A stretch of DNA of 64,000 bases from Macrophomina tecta (GCA_024180945.1 JAKSGN010000002.1:2232001-2296000), one strand, 5' to 3'. Positions 29,957 to 42,625 are shown, counted from the stretch's first letter. Numbers and translations are program-made. Notes: a model not told the origin generated them from the letters alone.

Positions 29957-32900
29957 GTGCGTTCGTAACTGTATTCGCTCCCGCTCGGGATGGGCCTCTC
30001 CAAATGTTGTTCGAGAGGTTCTGATGTCCGCAATAGGCATGTCTGTTGGCTTAGCTGAGATGGCGCTGCGCAATCATTGCGAAGTGATTAGGTCCACCTG
30101 CGAAAGCACAGATGACTGGAGCCGCGCTACTTCTTCTGAGTGCGTCATCAAGCGTGTTCAATTCCTTTTGAAAAATCATTCTCTATCTTCTGCATCCTTT
30201 TCAGCCTTGGCGGGTTGATCCGAATCGTATTATATGGTCATGGGTCATTGAGCCAGCGTGTTTCCATGAAAGAACCGCCATGCGTGAGAGGCACCACGTC
30301 AGGATCTCGGTAGGGTTTTGTGATAAAGAGACTGCTGGACTGATTTGCGGCGAGCCTCATAGCAGTTCCGAGGTGGTAGGCAGGGGAGCAGCTGTGCTTT
30401 GTGGTACGGTAAGGGTCTGGGCCTGGTGACTTCCGATTGGGACCCGAGTTTCATAAAAAAAAAGAAAAAGAAAAAAGAGCTGAAAAGCTCCGCTGGGATT
30501 GAGAGGAAGGACATCCACCTGGCGCACAGCATGAGCTTATGAACCGTAGTAGAGCGGTAGGAAAGTAAGAGCAATAAAGGATGTGTGCGCTCCTCCCGCT
30601 GCTTTTGAGAACTGTTACACCCTTGTATGACGCGCTGCAGAAAGTATCAGGGGAAATCGCCAGGCCAGTGGGGCTATTGCCTATCGGTCCTCCGAGGGCG
30701 CGTTGAAGTCGTGTTTGAAGAGTCAGAAACCTAAATCACGCGTGGAGATGTTACAGTGGTGGTACGAGCCCTCATCAAGAATGTCGCACATACGTTTAGA
30801 AGCCTGGAAAGCATGCATTGGCAAGTCGGGTTTAAGTTCTGGCTAAACATCTCAGCTAGGGCACCGGACCTATTACCTCAGTCCTTCATGCTATAAATGC
30901 ATGTACGCGGGATGGGGACGTGGCGCCGTTGATGCGCCGGTCTTGGATTGGCGTCATGGTATCATGGTACTGTAAGCTCATTATCGTCAGGAAAACCACA
31001 TACTCTCGAGTGCTAGCCCGGGGCCTGGCCACCTACCTTTGACGTAAATTCCTGTAGAAGTTTTAGAGGAGTGGGGAGGATCCCTGAGGCAGCTTGCAAC
31101 AACTCCAACGGCAACACACAGTTGCTGCGAAGACCGCAACCGTAGACGCATTTGCAATCGACGCATGAAGGGAATATATTATAGGCACCTGAACCTCGCC
31201 GAGGGACCTAAGTCAGTCATTCTTGATGCTTCTCAATCACTGACATTCCGAGGTCCTATTTTGCCTTTAGTCCCTCATTTTGGCATCCCGTGCGCGTCTG
31301 CAGATACTTACCGACCTTGCATCACTTGATGGATGACGTCTAATCTTGGTCTTGTACACTCATCACGCGCAGTTTCTGTTCCCACTCTTGAGAGCCTCCG
31401 CTCTTGGTTGGAGTAGCTACGACGCTGACGCATGGCCCACTCGAGTTGGTGGTGTATAAGTAATCAAAGCATCAACGAATAGACCGCGGTGCCATAATTG
31501 GTTCTTGGAGATACGTCACGAACTGGAGCGTTCTGTCCTATGCATCAGAGGCAAGACACTCCATAACAGTTGCACGGCAAGACACAAGCCGCTGATCAAA
31601 TATTATTAGATCCCTAATCCTGACCCATATGACCCTCGTGGGCATAATAGTAGCGCTACGCCAACTTCCACACGCCAGGAGTGCAGTTGCGAGCCGTCCT
31701 TCAACACTTTCACGGAATAACAGCCTCGCTGCCAAAATCCGTCTGAGCTTGTCGGCCACAGCGTCCCGGGATCTTCATTGTTTCTGTTTGACTATGGGGG
31801 TGACCGTTCATGACTCTTTCGCTGATGGCTATGCGAATATTGTGGCCAAGCGAGACGTAGACGCGAATGCGGAGACCCGGCCCCAGCGGTGCTAACGGAG
31901 ATATGAGAGTCCGCTCAGACAATACGGTGATTGTCACAGCTACCGACGACAATAAACCGCTTTGGAAATGATGTGCGCTTGGAAAGACGGCGTATTTTCC
32001 CTGTTCGCGCGCAGTGTTGCAGTCAGACGCAACTGTGATGATAACGAGGTTCGGAACCGTGTTGCCGAACGGAGGGGAATGGGAGGCCATGCCGCGACCA
32101 CATCGGCGCGGCCGGGCACCAGCGTATTTACATGTGTCCGGAGTTAGTGCCTGCTCAGGTCAAGAGCGTTGCCGTCTAATACCAGCGAGGCAGTTCGGTT
32201 AACATGTAGACGAATCAAATCCTCCGATAGGTGTAGCCGTAGCCAGGATGTTTTGTCCGCGTACCTGCTATTGGCGGGGAGCTTTCTTCCGCCTTCGTGT
32301 AGTGGCAGGGAACGATCAGCGATCACCACGTTACAGACTTTGGAGAGACAATGAGGCCTTACATACAACATAGTTGCAAATTCACTACATGGCCAAGTTG
32401 GAGAAGAGTGCGTGATCGTTGAAGCGAACAGGCTTGCGAGATCTGTGGGCCAGAAAATCCGCCTCCAGGTTTCCCCCCGCTCGAGTCAGCCGCATCTGGC
32501 CCAAGCTGCTCCCCACGGGCCGCTGTTTCAAGGGACCTCCACGTCGCCTATTGTCTGCTCGTTGGGCCCTTTCAGGCGTTCCATCTTTCGGCCGCTGTTG
32601 GATCGAAGCTTACGCGTGTGCAACTCTCCAGAATTGCGACATGCTGCACTCCTTCTCCGCAATATTACTTCTAGACCCCTCTCCGCAGCTTGTTATCCCA
32701 CACACCTTCTTGCTTATGATTGGACTCAGGTGGAAAAAGTAGGGGAATGCTCCAGATCTTCGCGTCTCTCCCTCTTCGCTGTATTTGAAATGATTATTGT
32801 TGCATAATACCTGACCTTGAAGGTTTTCCAGGAGTCAAAATGATGCATACCTGGGCTCCTTGCGATGACTGAACCTCCCTGATAGGTTCCAATGTGGGGC

Positions 32901-33351
32901 TTGTGCATGATGGTGTATCTTCAGGCAGTTGGATGGTATTTCGCATTGATTTAGCGCTTCGTTCAACCTCACTTCGCATTACCAAGCTCCTGCCCTTCGA
33001 CTTCGTTTGTTCAGATTCAGTGGTAAAATGGATTTTTTTTTTCTTTTGCAAGCCACACTGATGCATGGCTCCGGACCCAGCAATAGGGGAGTCCCTTTAG
33101 CTGCGCCAGGCCAAAGATTATTTTTTCCATTTTCTATAAATCGTTGGATTGGTCTGGTCTCATGTGTTTTGCCAGCTGGCGATGAAAACTCGTCAGATCT
33201 CATAGCCGCCCAGTATATCTTATGACAAAGGAAATGCCCCCACTCCGGATATCATGCCTTACTAAAAGAGCCATTTGGTCTCTAAGGATATCATTTGGCC
33301 TCAACGCCTTCTCAATGCCTTCTCAACGCCTGGAAGAGACTTTTCTCCCCG
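29957..33351. other. Gene-poor stretch, no gene recognised
   Basis: These 3.4 kb contain only short frames with no motif. A purine-rich A/AAAG tract lies near 30455-30478. It may hold eroded sequence, but I cannot identify any source. Confidence 0.45.
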
Positions 33352-34916
33352 CTACCGCTGCTCAGCAGTAACAGTCACGTTCGTCACCCCCCCGCCCCTC
33401 CCCCCAAGCCTCGTCCAGCCCTCCCTCGTCTTCATATTATCGTGCACGACAGCGCCCGCCGCGCCGCCCCACCCACGCGGCTCGCCTGCGCTCCGCGGAT
33501 CCAAGCCCTCCTCCGACGTCGTCGTGAATGCCTTCGTTACCTCAATCCGCAGCCCATCCGGCTTTCCACCGGGCAGGTCGTCGTCACTAGCCCCGGAGCT
33601 GCCGCGCTCGACGTCCTGGATGCTGTACTGGTCCTTGGCACTCCACTGCGCGCCCGACCGCAGCTCGACCTCATCGGGTTCGTGCGGCGCATGCCTGCTG
33701 CCGAGCCCGCCGCTGGTGCCGAACTTCGGCGCGCCGCCGCTGCTGCTGAACCCGCCGTACTTGTTGCCGCTCGACCCGCCTTTCCCGCTGCTCCCCAGCG
33801 TGCGCCGCCGCCGCGAAAACAAGGGCTTGATGGCCGGCGCGTTGACGGCGAAGATTGAGACGAAGGTCTCACGGATCGCCCACACGCCGGAGGTGCCGAT
33901 GCGGCGGATGTCGTTGACGGACATGACGCACCGGATTATGGCGGCGACGACGATGAAGATGCCGGAGAAGAGGAGGACGGCGACCATGAGTTTGCGCTTG
34001 ATGGGAATCTGAGCTTTCCAGAGGATGGGCGCGGGGATGAAAGCCATGAGGCCGATGTCGGTGCTGCGGTCGTGGAATCTTGGTTGGCTTTTGCGTTCTT
34101 ACAGAAAAGGCAGAGGGGGGGAGAGGAGCTTACGAGACGTTTAGGACAAGCAGGAGGTAGTAGCGCGCGTAGATCAAGGTGCATTGGTCTGTAGTTCATG
34201 CATTAGAACGCTGCTTTGATGCTCAGAAACCCCACATGGGGCTGACTCACCACCCACGTAGGGCTTGATCTGCCAGTTATCGTGGACGGGGCGGCATTGA
34301 AGGAGGATCTGCAAGATCATCGCGAGCCAACTGACACCAACACACCATCCGAGTACCTTGACCAGCCGCTGTTCTTTCAACCCCTGCCTTTGAGAGCCGT
34401 TAAACAATGCTCATCGAGGCAATGATGCAGATATGCCATTGGGCACTTACGTTAAACGGTTGTAAAAGAACAACACTGACGTCTTCAGCGACCAAATCAA
34501 GCAGATATAGCTCATCCATGCACAAAAGAGCGCCTTGGAGCCAGTGATAAGAGACTTGACTTCAGCGTCGGTCAGAGCTTCAGCTTTCTGTTCGTTGAGT
34601 CCAACAAAGGTGCCAAAGGAGTCTGCGCATTCCACATTAGTTGGCTTTGCTGACACATAGAGGGCACCACGCACTGAGAAGATGGATAGTTGTTGCCTCC
34701 GTTGTCCAGAAAATCTGTAACGTCGAATCAGCCAAACTCACAGTCCGGACGTGGGGCGGAAAGCCAACTAACCATAGCAAGAAATGCGAAAAGATCATCG
34801 TAGTATAGGTTTCTCCAACCGACGACATGTATGCGAGCGAAGAGGCGCAACAGGCAGACAGAAACACCGATGGGATACTCTACCCATTGTTCCAGGAGAA
34901 TGGCCGGAAGTGCCAT
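33352..34916 (-). CDS. Fungal rhodopsin-domain (SAT4/PTH11-type) seven-transmembrane protein
   Basis: Six minus-strand exons (34916-34773, 34714-34675, 34622-34451, 34387-34251, 34188-34134 and 34078-33352) join in phase to 424 residues; all five introns are GT-AG and 52-63 bp long. The protein has the family's order of helices: exon 1 LLRLFARIHVVGWRNLYYDD, exon 3 ALFCAWMSYICLIWSLKTSV with VLFFYNRLT, exon 4 VLGWCVGVSWLAMILQILLQ followed by CRPVHDNWQ, exon 5 CTLIYARYYLLLVLNVS, and exon 6 STDIGLMAFIPAPILWK followed by KLMVAVLLFSGIFIVVAAII. The CRP...W and DQC cysteines and the late D-x-G...P-x-x-x-L-W block are typical of fungal rhodopsin-domain integral membrane proteins. The cytosolic tail after residue ~260 is long and Gly/Ser-rich. 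Some relatives are receptors in pathogenic fungi; the ligand here is unknown. It sits inside the FamX array but is unrelated to it. Confidence 0.88.
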
Positions 34917-37900
34917 ATCGACGGTGGCACTCTGAAAAAGCCGCAGTGGAATTAGCTGAATCTTGGCTTGGCCGCGGCAAGCACAAGAAGTTTTTATCTA
35001 ACAGGGCCAGGGGCGAGGGCATTCATATTCCATTTCGAAAGTAGGCGTGCGCAGGGCTCCTGAATTAGGTTGCCGGGTTGTGCTTGCTAGGCGGCAGGGG
35101 GGGGGGGGGTCAGTTTCGGAGCAGGCGTGAGGCGGGCAGGGCTTGCTTGGGCAGAGAGGTGTTGACGTGCATACGAGCTCTGGCACGTAGTAGCAGGTAC
35201 CAGAAGAGGTCGCGTGCCTTGCAGCAGTATTGCAGGCGCATCTGCAAACCGCCGGCATCGAGCGTGGCGCAACGGCCTGAATTCTTCCAGCCTGGGAAAT
35301 GGTAGCTTGGGCTCCCTTGTACGATTTTGACTTTCCGCCCCCCGGCCGCTAGAGCGAGACTCCGCCGGCAGTGCGATCCTGGCAGCGCAACTGACGTGTT
35401 CCTTGCGCCAGCCCTGCAAGTCGCTCGCTTGCAAGCCACCATACCGAGTCAGTGTGTATCAGTCTGGCGGCCGATCGTGCTCCTGACGCAATGGTGGTCG
35501 AATTGGAAGTGAGGACGAATAAGGCCCCCGTTGAGGATCATGATTCGCGCTGGTCTCAGCCAGCCGGATTCTCGGAGGAAAGTGATCAGTAATGCGGGGA
35601 AGTGCCGATCTCTTGTTAGCCGACGAGGACACAAAAAAGGTTGGAGGCACGGGTCGGTCAAGTTTGATGTTCCGTTAGCGTCAGTGAATAGCGCAAGGGG
35701 AAGAACTCAGCGCAAAGCAACGAGCTCCGAGCGACCCGTCGTCCGTCGTGATTTATGCCCCGGAAGACTTAAGTAACGTACATCCTCCCGCTCTGTTCCC
35801 GGCTCGATCCCTAGGATCATCCGACCGGAGCCTATCAAAGGCGGATCTCCGGTAACCTACCGGTGATTTTCTGCTTAGTTTTGTGTGGTAATTTGCCCGG
35901 TATTCCATATGATTGTGTAGCCACAACACCTTGGAAAGCTCAATCATACGGGATGCCGCCGTAAACGAGAACCTTTGGGAAATTTCCATACCTGCCTCGC
36001 GCTGCTGACAAAAGAAGCCCACCTGGCTGGCATGTCCTCGAGTGTTTCTCCACCCCACGTGGCTCCCGATGCGGATCCGCGTTCGTGGTGCTGAAAAGAA
36101 CAATCTCATTTGCCCCTAAAGAATTAGCGCAAGACCGTCGCGTTCACTTGGCCGAGGCGCCACACCTCGTTGCCGATCCTACGACATCCTCCCGAACCAC
36201 GATTGTCGCTCCATCCAGATGTGGAGTGGCAGCTTGCCGCAGAACGGCAATGCCCGAAGCCACAGCGCCGTTTGCGGCAAGCGCCGAGCTCAGCCTTGCG
36301 ATCTCCTTGCCAGCGAAGTCCGCACCAGATCCTGTGTGGCTTAGCAGAAGGCTCAGGCCGTTTGATGTTCGCGAGCGGAGTCCTTTTGGCCGCTACGCTA
36401 CGCCAACCTCCCGCTGGGTGTACAAATTCCCACCTCAGCTTCTCTGTGTAGATGGCATGAACACGTCGACACAGGAAATGAAGGTGCGTATGAGTGTGGC
36501 CGTGCCTGAGTTTGCCGATACGTTTCATCATCTAGAACAAGGTCAACCTGGCGGAGGTTGCGGAAGGAACAGGCAGAATATGGACAGGGCGGATCCTAGG
36601 ACTGTGATGCGGAAGCCTATGCTTATCAGAGCAGCGCCTTTAGGATATATTTGTAATTATTAAGATCAATATAAGCCTTTAATGGATGGGCTTCAACTTG
36701 CTAAGCTTTCCGGCTGAATCATCCTGCATACCGGCATTGAAGGCATACAAAGCAGCCTCGAGGCTTCAGATCCATCTTTGAACAGCCCGAGTATTGATAT
36801 GAGTATAGACTTTCTTGAGTAGACTAGCAGCTGGCTGTTGGGGGCAGCAACTGCATCAGTAGGACAGGAACCGCAAACAAATCTCTAAGAGCGCCAACAA
36901 TCAGAATGAAGCACCTCAATATCAACGATATGAACCTTGTGGAAGAAGCCATGCATTTTATTACCACCTAAGATACGCGCAAAGCATATGCCAACAGGCG
37001 TCAGAACGGCGCCGCTCGGGCTTGCTGGTCTGCGAGGAGTGAGGACTGTACGAATGGTCGGGCATTTTTCACTGTCAGCAACTCCCTCATCAGATTTCTG
37101 CCTGATGAGGTATATGCTGAAGTTGGGCTGCACAAGGTTCTGGCTAGATCTTCCTATCCTGGTGCTTGTTAGCAGAAGCGCGCTGGGTGCTCGAAAAGAG
37201 ACTTTTCAAGCAGCCAATCAAAACTTCCGCACGCCGCAACTGCCCGGAGAAAACATCCCCCAACATCTTACAACCTCGTCTGACCACTTCCAGGCTTCTG
37301 TTGATCACCACAGTTTGTACGTGTTCGTCTCAGTATTCTGTATGTAGAAGTGTCGAAATACGTGTCTCGCTCTGCTGGGCGGCCGTGCTGTTGTTAGAGC
37401 TGCGTGGACGCGCTCTTTGATGCGAACGCTGAGTTGGTAGTTGCGAGCGCGAGGAACATCACGACGGATGACGGGAAACGAACCAAAATTAGTAGGATAG
37501 AAGAGGAAATTTTGGCGGCAAGCGATATGTTGCTGCGAGTTTCCCAGCACGGCACGAACGCTGCTACCGCGCCTTAACACATGCTAACACTGGGCGGTTG
37601 TCAGCTAGGACGAGCTTACACTTAATATTGCTACGGAGCATCTCCATCTTCTTGAACTAATGACTTGCTTAGATTGAGATTTAAGCAGCTTAATTACTGC
37701 AGTGACGCAAGACGTGGAAGTAACTCTTGGGCAAGCGGGTTGGCCGCCCGGCTGACTTCATTACTGGTGGCGCGCATTTGCTGTTGTATTCCCTGCTCCG
37801 TTGGGGATAGAAATAAGGCGCCACAATAATCTAACGCCTCAATCGAGCTCACAGGTTGAGGCGGCTTTTCTAGGCCATGGCACTGGCGCGCTGTTTGCCT

Positions 37901-38463
37901 TCCGCCGACGCCAGCAGAGCAACGGGAGCCGTTGCGCCACCTGCGGGAGCATCAACATTTGGTATGTTGTCTTAAGCTATTGTTGCTGCTGTTTCCTCAG
38001 ATATCTGATTACTGGACTTGATTCCAGCTGAGTAAGTCCGCGCAAAAGAACCGCAAAAGTATTCAAATATTATGTGTTGCCCTAGTGTGAACTATTCTCC
38101 AATGGAGCCAACATATATTAGTTCTTTAAATTCTCCACAATTTTATGCATAGTAAGGTACTTCCTGAAGGGAGGAGGAAAGAAGAAGGGGTGGGGGGAGA
38201 GGCGCGCCGTGGAGTGATACACAGCACGAAGCACGGTGGCATGACCTGTTATGTCCATCATTCACCTAATAGTGACATTCCGGGAAAGCTTGTGCCCGCC
38301 TCGGCTTCTATATGTTTCTATAGTGGCACGCCCATCTCTCACCAAGAATTTGAGCTCCTCTCTTCACAAAGTTCCGACGCGCCTAGTCCATACCGCCCTG
38401 CTCCATTAAATCCTCCCGCGCGACGCTGATCCTCGTCGCCAGGTCAAGCTGCAAGAAAGCGAA
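34917..38463. other. Gene-poor stretch upstream of FamX-3
   Basis: These 3.5 kb hold the rhodopsin-domain gene promoter, a G13 run at 35097-35109 and several unsupported frames. The longest is 36085-36663 (192 codons), whose composition is not convincing and which lacks any recognisable motif. The leader of FamX-3 may contain a 5' UTR intron ending at CGTCGCCAG near 38442. Confidence 0.45.
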
Positions 38464-39681
38464 ATGTCGCAGTTCTACGCAAATAAGAGTCCATCAACCT
38501 ACCAAGACGATAACAACGTCCGGCCCTCTGCCGTAGTACGTGCGCGCCCACCAGGCCAGCACGCTGCCTACCAGGCTTACAGCCCAAGCACTTTCCAATC
38601 CCGTCAACCAGCTTTTCATAGTAAGTTCACCTGGTTGAGCAACCATGAGTACGCCCAAACTGGCGCTCCGGCCAATCAGTCTGGCTTTTACGACCAGGGG
38701 ATCCACTATGGAGAGCCTGCGCGCAACAACTTCGCGTCCCAGCTTGCGTTCCAGGAGCGACTCCCATCCGACTACAACTCTCCTTTCCAAGGTCTGAACA
38801 GCCCATTCATAACTGGCTACTGGCCTCCCAATCACGGTTATCGTAGCTTGAGTCTCACCAATCAGCCATTTCAGGGGCTACAGGTAGGGGCAAGGTCATG
38901 GCCAGCCAGCAGTTACCAGCCTTCGTCGACTTCTAGGCCTACTCAAAGCCCAGTGAGTCTGCGCACAGACGCTCCGGAGTTTGTGCCATGGCAGTCATCG
39001 GCTGTCCAGCTGGCCACGGCATCGTTGTCGTTCGAAAGTGAGAGCTCAAAGACCAAGGATTTACCAGATAACAGCATGCCTGCCGCACTGAAAGACCCTC
39101 CAGCACCATGGGTGCAGACAGACAAGCCTCACGCTTGGGAACAGTGGCAGCTGACTTCCGCTGAGATCTGCTGTGGCCTCATCACTTTCCTCAAGCCCAA
39201 TGGCACCTGGTACGGCAACCACCCATCAATCGTCCGCGGCGTCGATGAGCAAGGGAACATCTCGGTATTCACCGCGACTAGTTTCACTGAGAGTGGAGGT
39301 GACATCTGGCACAAGTTCTCCAGCATCAGGAAGGCAGAGGTGCACCATGACCACTGCCACGACTACCTCCTGATTGACGACGGCAAGACTCGCCCACACT
39401 ATGGACTGCCTGTCCTGCAGCTGGAGAACGGAGAGAAGCTGCCGAAGACCACGTACGTTAGCCTTGTCGCAGGGAGTGTGACGGTCAAGAGGGAGGAATT
39501 AGCTCGCTGGTCATACATGAAGAGATTCTCCACGTACTACGTGACAGCGGAGAGCATGGATGCGGCCGAGCGCTACTTCGAGTGGCACAGCCATTGGCAG
39601 GTAGCGAAGAAGCGGAAGATCGAGGAGAAGCGGCAGCGCGCGGCACTGGCGAAGCAGGCTGCTCAGCAACAGCAACACTAA
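38464..39681 (+). CDS. FamX-3, novel-domain paralogue with Q/Y/S-rich prion-like N-terminus
   Basis: The single exon encodes 405 residues. Residues 1-225 are rich in Tyr, Gln, Ser, Asn and Pro (for example NKSPSTYQDDNN and ERLPSDYNSPFQGLNSPF), a prion-like composition. The FamX domain starts at CCGLITFLKPNG (236-247). GNHPSIVRGVDEQGNISVFT (251-270) and ATSF (271-274) follow, then WHKF, HDYLLIDDGKTRPHYGLPVL (299-318), LENGEKLPKTTYVSL and a helical basic end. This is the cleanest copy of the complete motif order. The C-terminus (WQVAKKRKIEEKRQRAALAK, then Gln-rich) holds a probable nuclear localisation signal. It is closest to FamX-4 and to the relics at 40.8-44.4 kb (KPNGTW versus VPNGDW, YLLIDDG, HYGLPVLQL versus HLGLPVLRL). 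A GTAAGT at about 38622 is probably not a used donor because the frame stays open and coding. Confidence 0.78.
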   Translation: MSQFYANKSPSTYQDDNNVRPSAVVRARPPGQHAAYQAYSPSTFQSRQPAFHSKFTWLSNHEYAQTGAPANQSGFYDQGIHYGEPARNNFASQLAFQERLPSDYNSPFQGLNSPFITGYWPPNHGYRSLSLTNQPFQGLQVGARSWPASSYQPSSTSRPTQSPVSLRTDAPEFVPWQSSAVQLATASLSFESESSKTKDLPDNSMPAALKDPPAPWVQTDKPHAWEQWQLTSAEICCGLITFLKPNGTWYGNHPSIVRGVDEQGNISVFTATSFTESGGDIWHKFSSIRKAEVHHDHCHDYLLIDDGKTRPHYGLPVLQLENGEKLPKTTYVSLVAGSVTVKREELARWSYMKRFSTYYVTAESMDAAERYFEWHSHWQVAKKRKIEEKRQRAALAKQAAQQQQH

Positions 39682-40819
39682 GAGCAGATCAACCAGTACC
39701 AGCAGCCCCGTTCCAGTGACAGAAAAGTTCCGAATGATGCTCGCGCTGGGTTTGAGAGTTATTTTTGCGAACGAATGGACAAGATGGCTAAGATGAAGGC
39801 GAAAAGCGGGGGATTCGGGTAAAGTGATGGAAATCATGAGCAAAGATCCTGGAACTAAACCATGAGGGGGACGGTGTTGGAAGCTTCTTGTTTTTTGTTT
39901 CCCGTTCCCTCATTTCGAGGGTTCAACCGCTCACATACCGGGTGGAGAAAAAGTCATGTTTCTTCATCCTTTTGCTCTTGTGTCAATCTGTACACGGTCT
40001 CTTACGTCGAGGTTACATCGATGCCAGATGTCGTGCTTACTGTTTTGCAGCTACTCAAAAATATTTATGGAGCCTTCCAGGAAGCCTCCGCACGAGTCGT
40101 TACTCGCTTGGAGCGGTGAGCCGTCTCTCAAAGCGGTGGGCTGAAGTGTCTAAACACAATGCGAGATAGGTGCGCTGAATCCTTGGCACCTCCGGCGGCT
40201 TAATGCAGGTTACCAAGCAGCCAGAATTGGCGTAGGGACCTATAATGCCGTTAAAATTCAGTACAATTCTCGGGTAAAAGCGGCGGGAGTTTGCGAGAGT
40301 GCTGTGCTGGCGCTGTGCAAGGCGCAAAGCGGCGGCAGAGGCCCTTCCCTGCGGGCCGATAATCTTCGAGACGCGTCGCCTGTTTCCAGACGAGCTTCAT
40401 CGAGAGAAATACGTGTTGGAACTTTCATGTATTTAAGGTTCAGTAGTGTAGCTTGGTAATAGCAGGTATAAGAAGGTGCCCCCATCCTCTTGCTCCTGTT
40501 CATCACCAAGAATCTCATTCTTCACCAAATCCAACAGTACGCATCGCCTTCTTTCTATGATTTTCAACGAGTCCACCTCTGACAATCCCTGAGACTGCCC
40601 TGAGACTCTGTCCCGCCGCCCTTCGCTGTCCGCCTTCACCCTTCGCCGGCCGCTTCCACCAATCACTTGATGCTTTAAAATTGATCCTTATCCACATTTT
40701 GGCAAGTAGGATGATTACAGACTTACTTTGTGTACGCGTGCTGATAATCCTCTGAGAGATGAGAACACAGTGGTGTCGAACGGCTCACTAACTCACTACA
40801 AAGACCAGAGGAGAGCAAA

Positions 40820-42625
40820 TAAGTGTCTTCCTCGGCAATGCAGCGTGGAAGGATCGGTGGTGTAAGCTTGCCATGCAATCCGCATGCCTACCCTCCCGGA
40901 GCCTACCATCCTGGGCCTTACCCTTGCGGGCCTCACCACCTTGGATCTTACCAACCAGAATCTACCGCTTTGGGGCCTAATACCCGCCCAAATCATATTT
41001 TTCAGGAACCTATCCTGATTGCGGATCCTACGATTACAACGGAATCTGCTATACTCCACTACGCTTGAATCAAGTGCTCTCCAGGACTTCTCCAGAGGAG
41101 CTTATGTTCAGCAAGAAATTGTGGCGTTATACAAATACTATCGATTCAGTCCTAGATCTCCTGAATACTGTCTGGATGGGAAACGCAATTCGGCGGCGCC
41201 GCCGGCCATTGCCCTGCTAGTTTCGGCAGCTCAGACATGTCAAGAGCATCCCGGCCGCAGATCCAATTCCAACATAATTATAGAAGCCCTGGCGCGATCA
41301 GGGTAGGAACGCCTCAGGGCCCGGGCTCAACTCAGGACGTACTGTCTGAGTCAAGTTCGCGCTAACCTGAACGTGGCTAACTTCATTCGCATTCATTGAA
41401 CGTGTCAGGACAGGCGGTGCCAGTCACAGAAAATACGATTGCCACTGAACCGCATTTCGTACTCTCTCACAACCGAATAACTACAGGCGAGCAGCCGTAT
41501 GAAGCTCTGTCTGTACCCGCAGCAGCAGGTTTCAGTCAGTCAAAGCTCGGTGCCGAACAGAATTTCGTCTCTTCAGTTTCTTACAACTACTGCTGAATCA
41601 GACAACGAGTCGGCAGGCACAGTGCCAACGGCATTCGAATAGAACACTAATCAGAACATCGATTTCCTTCCGGCAAAGTCTTACAATAGAGTCTTATCAC
41701 AGCAATCCGCACCTGTCCCCGAGGGAAAAGAACGTGCCTTCCTGCTGCAAAATCAGCCGGCCGTTAAGAGAGCGCCTCAGTCAGTGGCGCTCCTTATTCG
41801 GCCTCACCGTCGGTCTCCCTCCAGATGCACACATACCGCAAGCCAGCCCAGATCTGGTGCATAGGCTAGCAGAAGCAGGCTTGGGGTACTCGGCGACTCC
41901 AAAATCAGAGAGGACCAGTTCATGTACTGCTGTCCGAAAAGTGACTGGTGTGGCGGCCACCCAGTCTTGGGAGTGAGTTGCGAGTATGATGTCAGGGTCT
42001 TCATTTTGAATTGTACCAAATTCAGTGACGTCAGGTCCATCGAAATCAACTTCATATACTACAAGAACTGCGGAACGGTAGTTTCTCTCTTGAAGAAGCA
42101 CCTGCTGACCCGGTATATGCGCACGGAGACTCACTTGATGCTCCCAGTCTTGATATTTGAGGAGACGCATGTTCTTAAGGCGACATTCATCCGCTTGGAG
42201 TTTCCCAAGGAGGTGAAGACTTCTCAGCTACACAAATATGGTTGGACTATGTGTATATTCTTGATGAGCGCAGCAGGTCCTTCATCCACTCGTTCGCTTA
42301 TCTATTCCAAATCATGTTTAATCAAATCAGAATTCCCAATGAATGATACGCAAGAATCCGAAGCCCCTAGATAGCAAAGCTGCAGAAAAGACGGATGACA
42401 TCCTATACCACCCACGAGGGAGCGCGAGAAAGTGGTGAACACAGAGACTGCAGAGACTCGGACGAGCAACGCGGAGTCAGGAGTTCTGGGAACAAGCAAA
42501 GCGCGGGAGAGTCAGAAAACTCAAAAACAATCGTTCACAATAGCATGACCAGTTTTCCGTGGCCGCGAAGATGCACAAGGTTCGCACAGATGCGAACGAG
42601 AACCATGAGCACAGAGCAGGGTTAG
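40820..42625 (+). pseudogene. Decayed FamX-4-like copy (relic 1), domain core still visible
   Basis: A long stretch without an open gene carries clear remains of a FamX-4-type protein. The best segment, 41935-42250, reads SDWCGGHPVLGVSCEYDVRV then FILNCTKF, where FamX-4 has GDWTTAHPALVLGCDDKENV and VLQCTSF. Later HLMLPVLIFEE, LKATFIRLEFPKEVKTSQLH and KYGWTM correspond to HLGLPVLRLRD, AKATYVWFEFPRSFKLSQLR and HYADGL. The strand between the TSF and LPVL motifs is degraded. Upstream pieces (40823-41600) are short frames with several stops, beginning with a Tyr/Pro repeat of period 15 bp. The retained order and spacing rule out chance. It is a dead duplicate unless splicing rescues it, which the number of stops makes unlikely. 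Confidence 0.75.
40886..40975 (+). repeat. 15-bp degenerate minisatellite, six units
   Basis: Six adjacent 15-bp units share a (G/C)C-C/T-T/C-A-C-C start and a C/T-x-G-G-G/A end. In frame they encode a five-residue Tyr/His-x-Pro-Gly-type repeat (AYPPG, AYHPG, PYPCG, PHHLG, SYQPE, STALG). The repeat belongs to the low-complexity N-terminus of relic 1. Confidence 0.7.

Noticed and set aside
33275..34012. 245-codon plus-strand frame
   Set aside because: It overlaps the last exon of the rhodopsin-domain gene antisense and has no family features.
36085..36663. 192-codon plus-strand frame
   Set aside because: No motif, no convincing start context, and an equally open minus-strand frame; treated as chance in GC-rich DNA.
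36885..37133. Minus-strand frame with protein-like composition (GICFARILGGNKMHGFFHKV)
   Set aside because: No recognised family, no start or splice model that extends it; not enough support for a gene call.
38617..38640. GTAAGT inside FamX-3 as an intron donor
   Set aside because: The reading frame stays open and coding-like through it and no acceptor is needed to reach the domain.
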